A stretch of DNA of 64,000 nucleotides from an uncultured Methylococcaceae bacterium (GTDB lineage Bacteria > Pseudomonadota > Gammaproteobacteria > Methylococcales > Methylomonadaceae). Both the position numbers and the translations under genes were made by a program. How positions within the stretch are numbered: the first letter of the stretch is position 1; the number at the start of each line of letters is the position of its first letter. The notes under the pieces were generated by a model that searched no databases, had not been told where the DNA came from, and saw only the letters and a program-made list of their open reading frames with translations. This document shows positions 18,690 through 28,657 of this stretch, piece after piece. Location of the stretch: positions 1-64,000 of the forward strand of contig CAIPPE010000296.1 in assembly GCA_903866825.1 (NCBI GenBank), given 5' to 3'.

Positions 18690-21600
18690 CTATGATCCCA
18701 TCAAATGGGTCAACTTTAGTCTATATGCGTCTATTTTTTGTAGTACTTCATCACTTATTTCAAACTTTGATGCAATCATTTCTTGGACTTCGATGATTTC
18801 TTTTAAAAGTGATTCAAAGCTGCTGTTACCAATTACACTAACTTCATGCCTACGATGTAAATTTGCATTTCTTGGTGTAAATGCAATATTTCCAGATAAC
18901 AAAGCATGAATATAGACAACGTAATCACCTGCTTTTTTGTATCTTGCAATCTCATCGATATGATTATCAAACACATCACTGATTACCATGCGATTAAAAA
19001 CTACAGCACTAACATTGGGTATAGTATTCAATATAGCTAACGACGATTTTATTTCATCAACTCCGCTATTAAGGTAAGCATTTTTCCACTTTTTATGACA
19101 AACGTCTGCTAAGTATTCATGGTAATTTTGGGTTTGTATAATCCCCTGCGAATTCATTTGCTGAGACTCACAATAACTCAATACTGCATCTCCAGATATT
19201 AATGGAGGCAAAACAACGTCCAGAAAATCTGAATCACTTAGATCATCCGCTTCGGCAACCCACAAGTAATCACCAGTTGCTAGCGATATACCTTTCTGCC
19301 ATTGAGCAAAGACATTACCTGAGTTGAGTTGATTAGTAACGACTCTCGCCTCTGACTGGGTAACAGCTAACCATTCTGATATTTTATGAATACTGGTATC
19401 CGTTGAGGCATCATCTAATATAATTAACTCGTAAATAGGAATAGACTGGTGGATAACACTAGCAAGTCGCTCTTCTATATACTGCTCGTAATTATAGTTA
19501 GGTATTACAACAGACACTTTTGGTAAAACAAAACCCAACAAGGCGCATAAATCAAACAGATAGGCACGAAATGCAAAATGCTCATCCACATAGCTTTGAG
19601 CAGCCTCACCCAATTCTCTGGTTAATTGTGGATTATCGAGTAACTGACAAATTGCCTCAGCAAATTTACCCAAATCTTGTGAGGGCGCAACCAGTCCGCC
19701 AACCTTTTGCGCTAAATTTGCCGCACCACCTGTACCAGCAAATGCTACAACCGGAACAGCCGCATCAAATGATTCCAGCACCACATTTGGGAACGGATCT
19801 TCTCTGGATGTCAACGCATAAACATCTGAAGCAGCATGAAATAAAGCGGTTTCAGGGTTGTACCCAACAAAGTGAATGCGATTTTTATATGGACTATTAT
19901 TTAAAGTAGTTTCAATCTCCTTTTGCATGGTTTGTTCCCAATGTCCAACCCAAACAAAATCAACATCGCTTCGCTTTGCTAATAGCGTCAATGCACATTC
20001 AACAAACAAATCTGCGCCTTTTCTATGGTCAACATACCCCACTGTTAGCACAATTTTTGTATCTTTGTTTAAACCAAGGTCTGTACGTAATTTAGCCTTG
20101 GCGAGTTGCCGTTCAAACCGCCATTTATTTCTTCTATATAATCCCTGTGGGCGAATGACTTGCCTGTCTTTATCCACACTTGCAAATTGAGCAAAGCCAT
20201 CTGCAACAATTTGTGCAGGAAAAACGACAGTCTTTGCAAGCTTAGCAATTTTGTTAGCCTGGCTCTCTAGATGGTTGTCTTTAATTACACCAGGTAACTC
20301 ATGCACAAGACAAATACTTTCAATCCCGGCTTTATGAAATGCGGAAATTACAGAACCTGAAACTGTAGTGTTAACTATAGCGCGAGTGAAGCCTCTTTTT
20401 ACGAGATTGTTTACCAGGTTTTCCACTATTAAACTATCAGCATCACGATCAGTTAAATCGTGAACAGGTGCTAATGAAGCAAAGTCGCTTGCAAGCCGAC
20501 CCGTGCCAAGAAGAATCACCTCTACTTCAAAGTGTAAATCTTGCTTTAAGGATCGAACCATGCCTAACGCTAAAAACTGTGCACCATGTGGATGTGCATC
20601 ATGAGAGACTACTATAATGCGCTTTGGTATATTTTCCTGTGCTCTACTCAGTAAGGCTTTGCGGGTTGCTTCAAGGTAGGCGTATCCGTTCAGCTCGTCT
20701 GGCTCAAGATGCGCCCCTTCTGCCCATTCGTTCCAGGCATTAACAAAGACCAACCGTTCATCAGGATGATTAATTCGGTTACAGGTTTCATCAATCGCAT
20801 TAGTCAACCATTCCTGATAAGCTTGCGGGGTACTATTTAAAAACACCGTTCCATTATTTTTTCTTCTGGCCGTATTATCCCAAGAAGGACAAACACTTCT
20901 GAATATTTTATAAGTTGGTATTTGGTAATGACGTGAACGTTCTACAAAAATTTGCCAATCATATACAATGCAGCCAAAGGAGTCACTTAAGGGTTTTACA
21001 GAGTGGGTAATATTAGGTGGTAAGGAATTATTGGGCGGAAATTCGATAGCAGCATCAAAACCATAATGACCTGGATCGACCGCTTCAAAGGATTGTGTAT
21101 AAGCAAGATAAATTTCACCAATTCCATTTTGCTCACACCACATCCTCCAACGTTTTGCTGTTTTTTTAGCCGATGGTAGCAAGCTGGGTCTATAAACCAG
21201 TAACAATGGCTTACCATCAATGCGAATATAACGCTCATCTCTCATATACAAAGAAACATGATTGATAAAAGCTAAATCATCTTCAGGAGAATGCTCTTGA
21301 GCGATGAGAATCTCATGTTCTAAACCATCCCACCGACGACTCCAGTTTTCGTTTGCCCAACAAAGACAAAAAGGTAAATCAAGATTATGGTCATTTAGAT
21401 AATTTTCTATTGGCTTTTCTAGCAATAGCTTGCCACCAAACCAATAGGTGTAAAAACAAAACCCTCCAACACCATGAAGTTTTGCCAATTCAATTTGCCT
21501 GTGCTGCACTTTAATATCAAGCAAATTATAATACCCCAATTCCCCCGGCACCCGAGGTTGATAATGCTCTTCAAACTGAGGTTGTGCTGGTTTAACATTA

Positions 21601-23102
21601 GTCCATTCGGTAAATCCTTCACCCCACCAAGTATCGTTTTCGGCAATTGCATGGAATTGTGGAAGATAAAATGCAATCAACCTAACGGGAACCACTTTAG
21701 GTGGAAGCACTTGGAGCAAGGGTACATATTCATTAACCGTTAAACTAGCAATAACCGGAGATAACTGCCGGACAGATTGATCATATATTTCGTCACTCGC
21801 CATATTCATTGCATGCCAACTTCGATAAGCTAAGCTCCAGCGAAATAGGTGGGGGAAATTACTGAAAAGCTTATGTTTAAACAGTTGTTTATGACGTGTA
21901 GAAAACGGCAGTTTCAACCATATGTTTCTACTACCATTCGAAATAATTCTGCGTGTAGCCACAGAAGGTTTAGTAAAAATATTTCGTCTAAAAGCCCGTA
22001 GCGGTCTAGTTACCCTCCAGCTAGTTGATTTTAAAATTTGATTAAGCTCTGCCTCTATGCAAATATTAGCTCTGATTTTTTGATCGCGTTCGACCAAAGC
22101 CTGATTGAGACTCTCAATCTGGCCATCGCGTTCTATTTGTATTTTAGTCAAGCCCGCAATCTGTCTATCACGCTCTATTAGTGCCTCATTCAATGCCGCA
22201 ATCTGTCTATCACGCTCTATCAGTGCCTCATTCAATGCCGCAATCTGTCTATCACGCTCTACTTGTATTTCAGTCAAGCCTGTAATCTGTCCATCACGAT
22301 CAGACATAACAACATCATAATCTCTTACTCGCTCCATAATTTTCAACAAATCATCTTGCGACCATGCCTTACACCACTTTTTAAATAAATTTACACTGAC
22401 TTCACTCGCAAGCTTTTTATTTGGCCTAACTCCTTGGCCTGATTGCCCACCAATTCTATAATAAGCACTAAAGTTAGGTACAAAAAGAAAGTCGCCATGA
22501 GCTATTGTTGCTTGTAGCCAAAAGTCCCAGTCCTCATATAAATCAAGCGACTCATCCATACGGCAGCCACTATCAACAATTGCCCTAGAAAACAATACAG
22601 CATGAATCGGAATATAATTTCCGGCTAATAACAGCATTCGATCATATGGTTGGCAAAAATTATTCCCAATAAGCTGTTTTTTTTCATCAACACATATAAC
22701 ACAGCTATAAGCAATTTCTTTATCTGGATTGGAACTTAATGCATTCATGAGAAAAGATATATGCTCTGGATCTAACCAATCATCGTCATCTAAAAATGCA
22801 ATGTATTCACCATTAGCTCTATCCAAACCAACATTAGCTGCTTTTGATCTCCCAATTGAAGTGCTAAATTGCGCTAAAATAATTGAAACCTTAGAGTTAT
22901 TAAAGGATTCAATAATCTTACTAACATCCTCCCCGCCATCATTCACAACAATGACTTCAATTTTTGGGTATGTTTGTTGTACGACCGAATGTAAAGCTTC
23001 TTCTAAAAATACAAGGCGATTTTTAGTCCGTATAATTAAACTAACTAACGGTAAGCTCTGACTATCTTCAACAGATAACACACTCTTTTCTTGTATATTC
23101 AT
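18690..23102 (-). CDS. 1470-aa multidomain glycosyltransferase: GT2, coiled coil, WbsX-like, GT4, GT2
   Basis: N-terminal LVSLIIRTKNRLVFLEEALHSV...DDDDWLDPEH (GT2); IERDRQIAALNEAL repeats; AFYLPQFHAIAENDTWWGEGFTEWTNVKPAQPQFEEHYQPRVPGELGYY (WbsX); VGYVDHRKGADLFVECA ... REDPFPNVVLESFDAAVPVVAF (GT4); KVSVVIPNYNYEQYIEERLASV (GT2). Confidence 0.92.
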   Translation of the reverse strand: MNIQEKSVLSVEDSQSLPLVSLIIRTKNRLVFLEEALHSVVQQTYPKIEVIVVNDGGEDVSKIIESFNNSKVSIILAQFSTSIGRSKAANVGLDRANGEYIAFLDDDDWLDPEHISFLMNALSSNPDKEIAYSCVICVDEKKQLIGNNFCQPYDRMLLLAGNYIPIHAVLFSRAIVDSGCRMDESLDLYEDWDFWLQATIAHGDFLFVPNFSAYYRIGGQSGQGVRPNKKLASEVSVNLFKKWCKAWSQDDLLKIMERVRDYDVVMSDRDGQITGLTEIQVERDRQIAALNEALIERDRQIAALNEALIERDRQIAGLTKIQIERDGQIESLNQALVERDQKIRANICIEAELNQILKSTSWRVTRPLRAFRRNIFTKPSVATRRIISNGSRNIWLKLPFSTRHKQLFKHKLFSNFPHLFRWSLAYRSWHAMNMASDEIYDQSVRQLSPVIASLTVNEYVPLLQVLPPKVVPVRLIAFYLPQFHAIAENDTWWGEGFTEWTNVKPAQPQFEEHYQPRVPGELGYYNLLDIKVQHRQIELAKLHGVGGFCFYTYWFGGKLLLEKPIENYLNDHNLDLPFCLCWANENWSRRWDGLEHEILIAQEHSPEDDLAFINHVSLYMRDERYIRIDGKPLLLVYRPSLLPSAKKTAKRWRMWCEQNGIGEIYLAYTQSFEAVDPGHYGFDAAIEFPPNNSLPPNITHSVKPLSDSFGCIVYDWQIFVERSRHYQIPTYKIFRSVCPSWDNTARRKNNGTVFLNSTPQAYQEWLTNAIDETCNRINHPDERLVFVNAWNEWAEGAHLEPDELNGYAYLEATRKALLSRAQENIPKRIIVVSHDAHPHGAQFLALGMVRSLKQDLHFEVEVILLGTGRLASDFASLAPVHDLTDRDADSLIVENLVNNLVKRGFTRAIVNTTVSGSVISAFHKAGIESICLVHELPGVIKDNHLESQANKIAKLAKTVVFPAQIVADGFAQFASVDKDRQVIRPQGLYRRNKWRFERQLAKAKLRTDLGLNKDTKIVLTVGYVDHRKGADLFVECALTLLAKRSDVDFVWVGHWEQTMQKEIETTLNNSPYKNRIHFVGYNPETALFHAASDVYALTSREDPFPNVVLESFDAAVPVVAFAGTGGAANLAQKVGGLVAPSQDLGKFAEAICQLLDNPQLTRELGEAAQSYVDEHFAFRAYLFDLCALLGFVLPKVSVVIPNYNYEQYIEERLASVIHQSIPIYELIILDDASTDTSIHKISEWLAVTQSEARVVTNQLNSGNVFAQWQKGISLATGDYLWVAEADDLSDSDFLDVVLPPLISGDAVLSYCESQQMNSQGIIQTQNYHEYLADVCHKKWKNAYLNSGVDEIKSSLAILNTIPNVSAVVFNRMVISDVFDNHIDEIARYKKAGDYVVYIHALLSGNIAFTPRNANLHRRHEVSVIGNSSFESLLKEIIEVQEMIASKFEISDEVLQKIDAYRLKLTHLMGS
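22157..22262 (-). repeat. 42-bp in-frame tandem repeat encoding coiled-coil IERDRQIAALNEAL units
   Basis: Near-identical copies of gcaatctgtctatcacgctctatyagtgcctcattcaatgcc, with diverged flanking copies. Confidence 0.85.
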
Positions 23103-23131
23103 AATTTCAAAGGCTTAAAAGCTAATTCTAT

Positions 23132-24682
23132 TTAACGCACCAGCAAATCAGCTCCAAACCAACCCACCAAAACATGTCTATAATGTTCGGATTTCTCTGT
23201 TTGTAAATGTTCAAGGGGATTAAAATTGTCTGTGAGCACAAAACCTTGGGCTTTATTTACATTATACTCTCTAGCTTTTAGCCACTCAATTTGATCAGCT
23301 AAAAGGCCTTTTGATGAAATATTAATTGGCTGCTCTGACGCCAAAAAAATGAAATCGTTATAATCGTCACCGGGTTCAGCCATAAAAGCTGATTGGTGCG
23401 GAAATACTTGTTCAATGGTTTTTGAAACCGAGGACAACGCCGCGCTTTTGTCAGTACCGAAACCAACAAAGTTAAGCGCAAGAATACCATTGCTTGATAA
23501 TAGCTTGCGAAGCTGAGTCAACGTTTCGACAGTTAATAGATGGGTTGGCTCTGATCCACCCGTAAAACAATCATGGATAATTAAATCATAAGGTCCTTTT
23601 AAATGACCTATTTCATAACGGGCATCACCAACTATAGCTTGCCCCGTGGGTTTGTAGCCAAAATACTTTACTGCAGCATCAGCAACAGCAGGATCAATCT
23701 CTAGCGTATCTGTAACCATCCCATATTGATCTTCTAAGGTCTTTGCCATATGACCTGCACCTAAACCGACTATTAAAGCACGAGACATTTTTGGAGCCAG
23801 AGCTGGTATTAATCCTACAATTTTCTGATAGCTCAATAGACTTTTACCTTCAGACATACTAGCGGCGCCAATCATTGAGGCATCTGCAGTCAGAAAACGT
23901 AAATCTCTGGCAGGCTCTTCTATTACTCTAACCCAACCATATAGACTTTCACGTTCAGATAATATTTGAAAATGACCACCACCTTTATAGATATGTCCTG
24001 CGTCGACTACTTTAGGTAGTAAACACAATCCAACTATTGCCAGTAGAGCGCAGGGTAAAATTGCGGATGTAACACCTAAACGATTCTGCTCATAGAAGGC
24101 CACTGCAATTGCTAATACAATCAGAATCACACCCAACCCGACGAGAATTTCACGGGAACCGATCAAAGGAAACAAGAAAAACCCCAAAACTAGGGTGCCC
24201 ACGACACTCCCCAAAGTACTGACCGCATAGACTGATCCAGCAATAGACCCAATCCCTTCCAAACGCGAAATAGATAACTTAATTACAAATGGTCCCACCA
24301 TACCCAGCATAGTAAGGCTAGGAAAAAATAACACCAATGCACTGACAAAAGCGCCTGCACGTAACCCCAGAGGGTCCGTAGCTAATAATACAAATCGTGT
24401 AGCCCAAGGAATTAACAATGTAAAAATCGCAGCCACTACGATAATAAGTGAAAGCCCTGTGCATTTTGCTCTGTCAGACCAAAGTCCTCCTACATAGTAA
24501 CCCACAGCAAGCGCAATCATGGTTACCGATATTAATGACGACCAAACATAAAGACTGGCTCCATAAAATGGTGCAATCAAACGAGTGCCTAAAAGCTCTA
24601 TGACCATTACCGATGCACCTGTCAAAAAAACAGTCAGATAAAGTCCCGCTCTACCGAAGCTATTCAGTATATTATTTGTCAT
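23132..24682 (-). CDS. Membrane-fused spermidine synthase-like protein
   Basis: N-terminal TM segments (VMVIELLGTRLIAPFYGASLYVWSSLISVTMIALAVGYYVGG) followed by a spermidine-synthase Rossmann domain (RALIVGLGAGHMAKTLEDQYG, DARYEIGHLKGPYDLIIHDCF). Confidence 0.88.
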   Translation of the reverse strand: MTNNILNSFGRAGLYLTVFLTGASVMVIELLGTRLIAPFYGASLYVWSSLISVTMIALAVGYYVGGLWSDRAKCTGLSLIIVVAAIFTLLIPWATRFVLLATDPLGLRAGAFVSALVLFFPSLTMLGMVGPFVIKLSISRLEGIGSIAGSVYAVSTLGSVVGTLVLGFFLFPLIGSREILVGLGVILIVLAIAVAFYEQNRLGVTSAILPCALLAIVGLCLLPKVVDAGHIYKGGGHFQILSERESLYGWVRVIEEPARDLRFLTADASMIGAASMSEGKSLLSYQKIVGLIPALAPKMSRALIVGLGAGHMAKTLEDQYGMVTDTLEIDPAVADAAVKYFGYKPTGQAIVGDARYEIGHLKGPYDLIIHDCFTGGSEPTHLLTVETLTQLRKLLSSNGILALNFVGFGTDKSAALSSVSKTIEQVFPHQSAFMAEPGDDYNDFIFLASEQPINISSKGLLADQIEWLKAREYNVNKAQGFVLTDNFNPLEHLQTEKSEHYRHVLVGWFGADLLVR

Positions 24683-24765
24683 GCTATCTCTATAATGTTG
24701 TAATCTTAAATAAATGCATTGTCTTTGTAGCTGAGGACATCCTGACTTAATAAGCTAAACTGAAC

Positions 24766-25689
24766 CTACTTCGTTTCAGGAAACAATGTGCCACCCATAT
24801 CATTTTTCACACTAACCCACAGATGTGGTAATCCCAGATTTTCCAACCAACTGGGACCTTGTTCTTCCTTAAGCATGGCAATAGTTGACGCACTCCCAGC
24901 AACGACACAAAAATCACCAACCACACTAACAGCTGCTAAGTACCTAACGGGCCAACCCGTTTTAGGATTAAGCACGTGACCATATTTCACACCATCCACT
25001 TCGAAACAGCGTTCGTAATCACCACTACTGGCCAACGCGCCTTCCCGCAATAAAATGGTTTGTATTACATCATTTTTTTGACGGGGGTGACGTATACCGA
25101 TACGCCATGCACTGCCATCAGCCCTAGGGCCAATCACTTTTATATCGCCACCCAGGTTAACCACCCCCTGTCGAATTCCAGCCTCCCAACATAATGCCGC
25201 AACTCGATCAACTGCATATTCTTTGACCACACCACCAAAATCAATTTCCATTCCTGGTATCGTAAATTCAAGTACAGGCGAATTCCATCGAAGTTTGTGC
25301 CACCCTACTCTATCTAGCAAGCTTTGAATCAACATTGAATCTGGTAGACTACCAAGATCAAACCGCCAGGCTCGTCTAAGAATACCAGAGGTAATGTCAA
25401 ACAAACCATCACTTTGTTCATAACAAATGGAAGCATAATTTAATAATCCAGCAGTTTCAGGGTCGACTGTAATTGCACCACCTACTGAGGCTACACGATT
25501 AATTGTGGAAAGAAAACTGTCATCCCGATACCTTGAATAGAGTGCCTCAAGCCTGTGTACATCAGCAATAACCAAGTCAGCAATCAGTTTTCCTTCAGCC
25601 GATGTCTTGGCAAAAAGCTGTATGTCACAAGGTGATCCCATTGCTTGGAAGCCATAATGAAAAAAACCTAACTGTTTTGATTTCATCAT
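24766..25689 (-). CDS. apbE: FAD:protein FMN transferase (ApbE family)
   Basis: MGSPCDIQLFA, EIDFGGVVKEYAVDRVA, GVVNLGGDIKVIG, HVLNPKTGWPV. Confidence 0.95.
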   Translation of the reverse strand: MMKSKQLGFFHYGFQAMGSPCDIQLFAKTSAEGKLIADLVIADVHRLEALYSRYRDDSFLSTINRVASVGGAITVDPETAGLLNYASICYEQSDGLFDITSGILRRAWRFDLGSLPDSMLIQSLLDRVGWHKLRWNSPVLEFTIPGMEIDFGGVVKEYAVDRVAALCWEAGIRQGVVNLGGDIKVIGPRADGSAWRIGIRHPRQKNDVIQTILLREGALASSGDYERCFEVDGVKYGHVLNPKTGWPVRYLAAVSVVGDFCVVAGSASTIAMLKEEQGPSWLENLGLPHLWVSVKNDMGGTLFPETK

Positions 25690-25734
25690 GACAGACTTAA
25701 TAACTTATTTAAAACGTCAGCCTCATTCATTTGA

Positions 25735-28446
25735 TTAAAAAACATAACTCCATGTAGCGGCTAATGCACCACTTCGAGGAAGCTGAAAACCATTAACATC
25801 AGTATGCACTGGTTGTAGCCATTCAAAACTTAGATTATTACCCTGCAATGTTCCCGTTGATACAAAAGCATTAACTCCAAAACCAACATCCCAATAACGA
25901 CCACCGTAATTAGATGTGTAATCAATTGGACCCAACGGATTATAGGCGCCATTAAACGCCCCCGTAATAGCACCCTGAACAGTATAAACACCGCGTATTG
26001 ATGTCGATAGCCACTCCAATAAACCGTAACTACCCCATGCAGTAGACTGAAATATATCCCCTAATGCGTAGCCGGAAGCGTTGCTGTTCTGTAAACGCTT
26101 GGTACCACTCAATTGAGCACCCCATGAATATCTGTCAATATTTCCTGTATAAGTAAGACTGGGTTTAAAGTCCCACGTACCACTGCCTAATTGCATTCCA
26201 TAATGTTGAAACCCAACATCTATCCCATGCGTATCCCTAAACTTAATATCAACAGAGCCCGTTGGAGCACTCATTCCTAATGTACCGTGAATATGATGCC
26301 CAGATTCTTCAAACAATTTAACCATTGCATACATCCCTGTATCACCCACCCCGCCCGTTGTATGTTCATGCAGCGTATGATGATCAATTAACATTTGTTC
26401 ATTAAAGGTGGGTGTAGGCGCGCCGGTTAATGCTCGTGAGGACATATTCATATCGACGAATTGAGGCATCAGCATCAACGTTAGCCAGTCAGTAGGAGCA
26501 TACATAAGATCTAGCATGATCATATTCATGTTCATACTCCTCACTGTGTCGTAACACTTGCTGTTGCCGCCACAAGCATTATTAACGAGCGTTAAATTAC
26601 TTACATTTGTACTACCCTGTAGTATATTACCACTTTGAGTATCGCGCATATAACGCACCCCGACCATAAAATCATTGGGTTTCTCTAACATATGAGAAAA
26701 CATAACACCGGCAGGTGCATGTGCACCATGATTCCCATGATTACTATGGTTTGCGCTCATAGAATGTGCAGAGTGATCTTCTTCAACATCGTCACTACTC
26801 ATCATACTCATTGAATTATGCCGTCTCACCGCAGTAGAAAAACTGGATAAATCGACATTCAAAACACCGTTGACCAGATAGGAGTTATAATCTGCATAAG
26901 CACCTTCTCCACCGCCACCTAACTTCAGGGAACCTGCATGAGTATAATATTCGGCACTTGCCTCAAGACGAATGCCGGCCACTAATTGCTTGCTCAGAGT
27001 AATACCACCACTAAGTGCACCATAGCCAGAAAGGCGTGGATCACTGGAATAATAGGTAGGAAGCTTACTCGCATCGAATTGCTTCCCAATTATCTGTCCG
27101 TTCGCCCCATAAATAAAGGTAGGTGATTGAATAGTAACAAGATAAGGCGTATAGAAATTTGCTGCAGATTGGGAATAATAGCGTATTTTTGGTGTAATAG
27201 CCCACCCACTCCCGATTGGTTGTACCCAATCGCTCTGGAAAGTATGCGCATTTACACCCCAATCATCGTGAGAAAAACTATAATCAAAATGAACAGCCGC
27301 ATCCAGCCCTTTAATATGTTGCACATAACGTAAGTTCTGAATCCATTGGTTACGCTCGCTAGGCCGCTCTTCAAGCAGACCGACAGTCTGCCCGGTTAAA
27401 ACATTAGCTGTCTGCCCGGGAGCTATATAAGCCAGTTCCACCGCTTTATAAGGATTTGCCATATAGCCAGTGCCACGAGAAAATCCAAAGCCCGCCTCAA
27501 TCAGAGCAGTCTCGTTTACTATTTGAGTCAGACCTAGAGAAGTCCGCCAATCCTGTCGATCACCTGTTAAAAAGGTATTACCGCCCGACTTTGTTAGCTG
27601 AAAATCATGATTACTTCTGTTAAAAGCATTAAAGCCTGTAGAGGTTTCCCAAATATAGGGCGTAGCATCATGATCAAGAGTCGCCGTTGTATTACTGTTT
27701 GTATAACTCTGACCTAAGTGTAGCTGTGTTAATTTGTGGTTTAAATCCCATCGACCTGCCATATTGCCAAATTGTGAATGGTAGTCATTTTCTTCAGAAA
27801 TTCCGCCACCCACATCTAAAGCAGCTTCATCCCATTCATAACCTAATTTAAAATCACCCTGATTACGCGTTTCAGGCGAAGCGGATGAAATGGTGTGCGC
27901 TAACTGAATATTTTTAGCACCGCTATTACTTAATGGATTTAACTGTCTGTCAAAGGATACATTATTGTTGACTAAATACGGGGTTGCCCCACCTACCAAA
28001 TGGCCTTGCCCATTATCGCCATTACCACCAAAAGCAAGCGGTGCCGTAGCAATTGGAGTCGCACCACTCCAGGTATCTTGCGCGTAATTGAAAGCAAACT
28101 TGATTCGATCGGCTAATTTGATCGTGGAACTTCCCAACAAGCTATTCACCGCTATAGGGTTAAACCTGCTTTTTACACCGGAAAGATTGCGGCTACCCTC
28201 TTCATAATAGCCATAGAGAAAGCTGGCTTCTTCCTCTGCCGCATTTGCTGACAGAGGCATCAAACCAGGTAAAGTCAAGGCTGCTGCAGTTAAGGCCTGT
28301 AATGATGAACTAACAGTTGCCGTCTTTTTGGGCTTAGAAGCATAAATCAACTGACCGCCAAATAAACGTTTATAAACTGTTTCAATTAATAATCGACCTT
28401 TCTTTATGACAATTGGCTTTTTATAACCAGTCTTAATTACAGCCAC
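25735..28446 (-). CDS. DUF3570-like outer membrane beta-barrel with His/Met-rich segment and second barrel-like C-terminal half
   Basis: Barrel-like alternating strands ending in aromatic WSYVF; DTWSGATPIA motif; HSAHSMSANHSNHGNHGAHAPAGVMFSHM; MNMNMIMLDLMYAPTDWLTLMLMPQFVDMNMSS. GTG start overlaps the upstream gene. Confidence 0.75.
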   Translation of the reverse strand: MAVIKTGYKKPIVIKKGRLLIETVYKRLFGGQLIYASKPKKTATVSSSLQALTAAALTLPGLMPLSANAAEEEASFLYGYYEEGSRNLSGVKSRFNPIAVNSLLGSSTIKLADRIKFAFNYAQDTWSGATPIATAPLAFGGNGDNGQGHLVGGATPYLVNNNVSFDRQLNPLSNSGAKNIQLAHTISSASPETRNQGDFKLGYEWDEAALDVGGGISEENDYHSQFGNMAGRWDLNHKLTQLHLGQSYTNSNTTATLDHDATPYIWETSTGFNAFNRSNHDFQLTKSGGNTFLTGDRQDWRTSLGLTQIVNETALIEAGFGFSRGTGYMANPYKAVELAYIAPGQTANVLTGQTVGLLEERPSERNQWIQNLRYVQHIKGLDAAVHFDYSFSHDDWGVNAHTFQSDWVQPIGSGWAITPKIRYYSQSAANFYTPYLVTIQSPTFIYGANGQIIGKQFDASKLPTYYSSDPRLSGYGALSGGITLSKQLVAGIRLEASAEYYTHAGSLKLGGGGEGAYADYNSYLVNGVLNVDLSSFSTAVRRHNSMSMMSSDDVEEDHSAHSMSANHSNHGNHGAHAPAGVMFSHMLEKPNDFMVGVRYMRDTQSGNILQGSTNVSNLTLVNNACGGNSKCYDTVRSMNMNMIMLDLMYAPTDWLTLMLMPQFVDMNMSSRALTGAPTPTFNEQMLIDHHTLHEHTTGGVGDTGMYAMVKLFEESGHHIHGTLGMSAPTGSVDIKFRDTHGIDVGFQHYGMQLGSGTWDFKPSLTYTGNIDRYSWGAQLSGTKRLQNSNASGYALGDIFQSTAWGSYGLLEWLSTSIRGVYTVQGAITGAFNGAYNPLGPIDYTSNYGGRYWDVGFGVNAFVSTGTLQGNNLSFEWLQPVHTDVNGFQLPRSGALAATWSYVF

Positions 28447-28657
28447 AGCCTCCCCCTCCAGCTGAGCTATTACCCGTAACAGCTTCTCGACTGGTATAGA
28501 TATGAGATTTAAAAGTACTTTGCACTGGATAAATATCTAATGCCATTTGAGACTTAGCCAATATTCCTCGCTGCCAAGGCGCCACTGAAGAACATCCCGA
28601 CGCACTCAAAACTAATACCAATGACGCAACTAGCCATAGAGAAGTTGGTATCTTCAT
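28433..28657 (-). CDS. DUF4266-like small lipoprotein, C-terminus GGGGCGCN
   Basis: Lipobox LVLSASGC; APWQRGILAKSQMALD; 74 aa ending GNSSAGGGGCGCN; sits between tlpA-like and DUF3570-like genes. Confidence 0.8.
   Translation of the reverse strand: MKIPTSLWLVASLVLVLSASGCSSVAPWQRGILAKSQMALDIYPVQSTFKSHIYTSREAVTGNSSAGGGGCGCN

Noticed and set aside
19520-20190. Two plus-strand ORFs of 129 and 104 aa within the multidomain glycosyltransferase
   Set aside because: Shadow ORFs opposite a well-supported coding frame; no recognisable domain.
22105-22320. Repeated ICLSRSISASFNA plus-strand ORF; also considered as a CRISPR-like array
   Set aside because: It is the antisense of the 42-bp coiled-coil repeat; no unique spacers between repeats, so not CRISPR.
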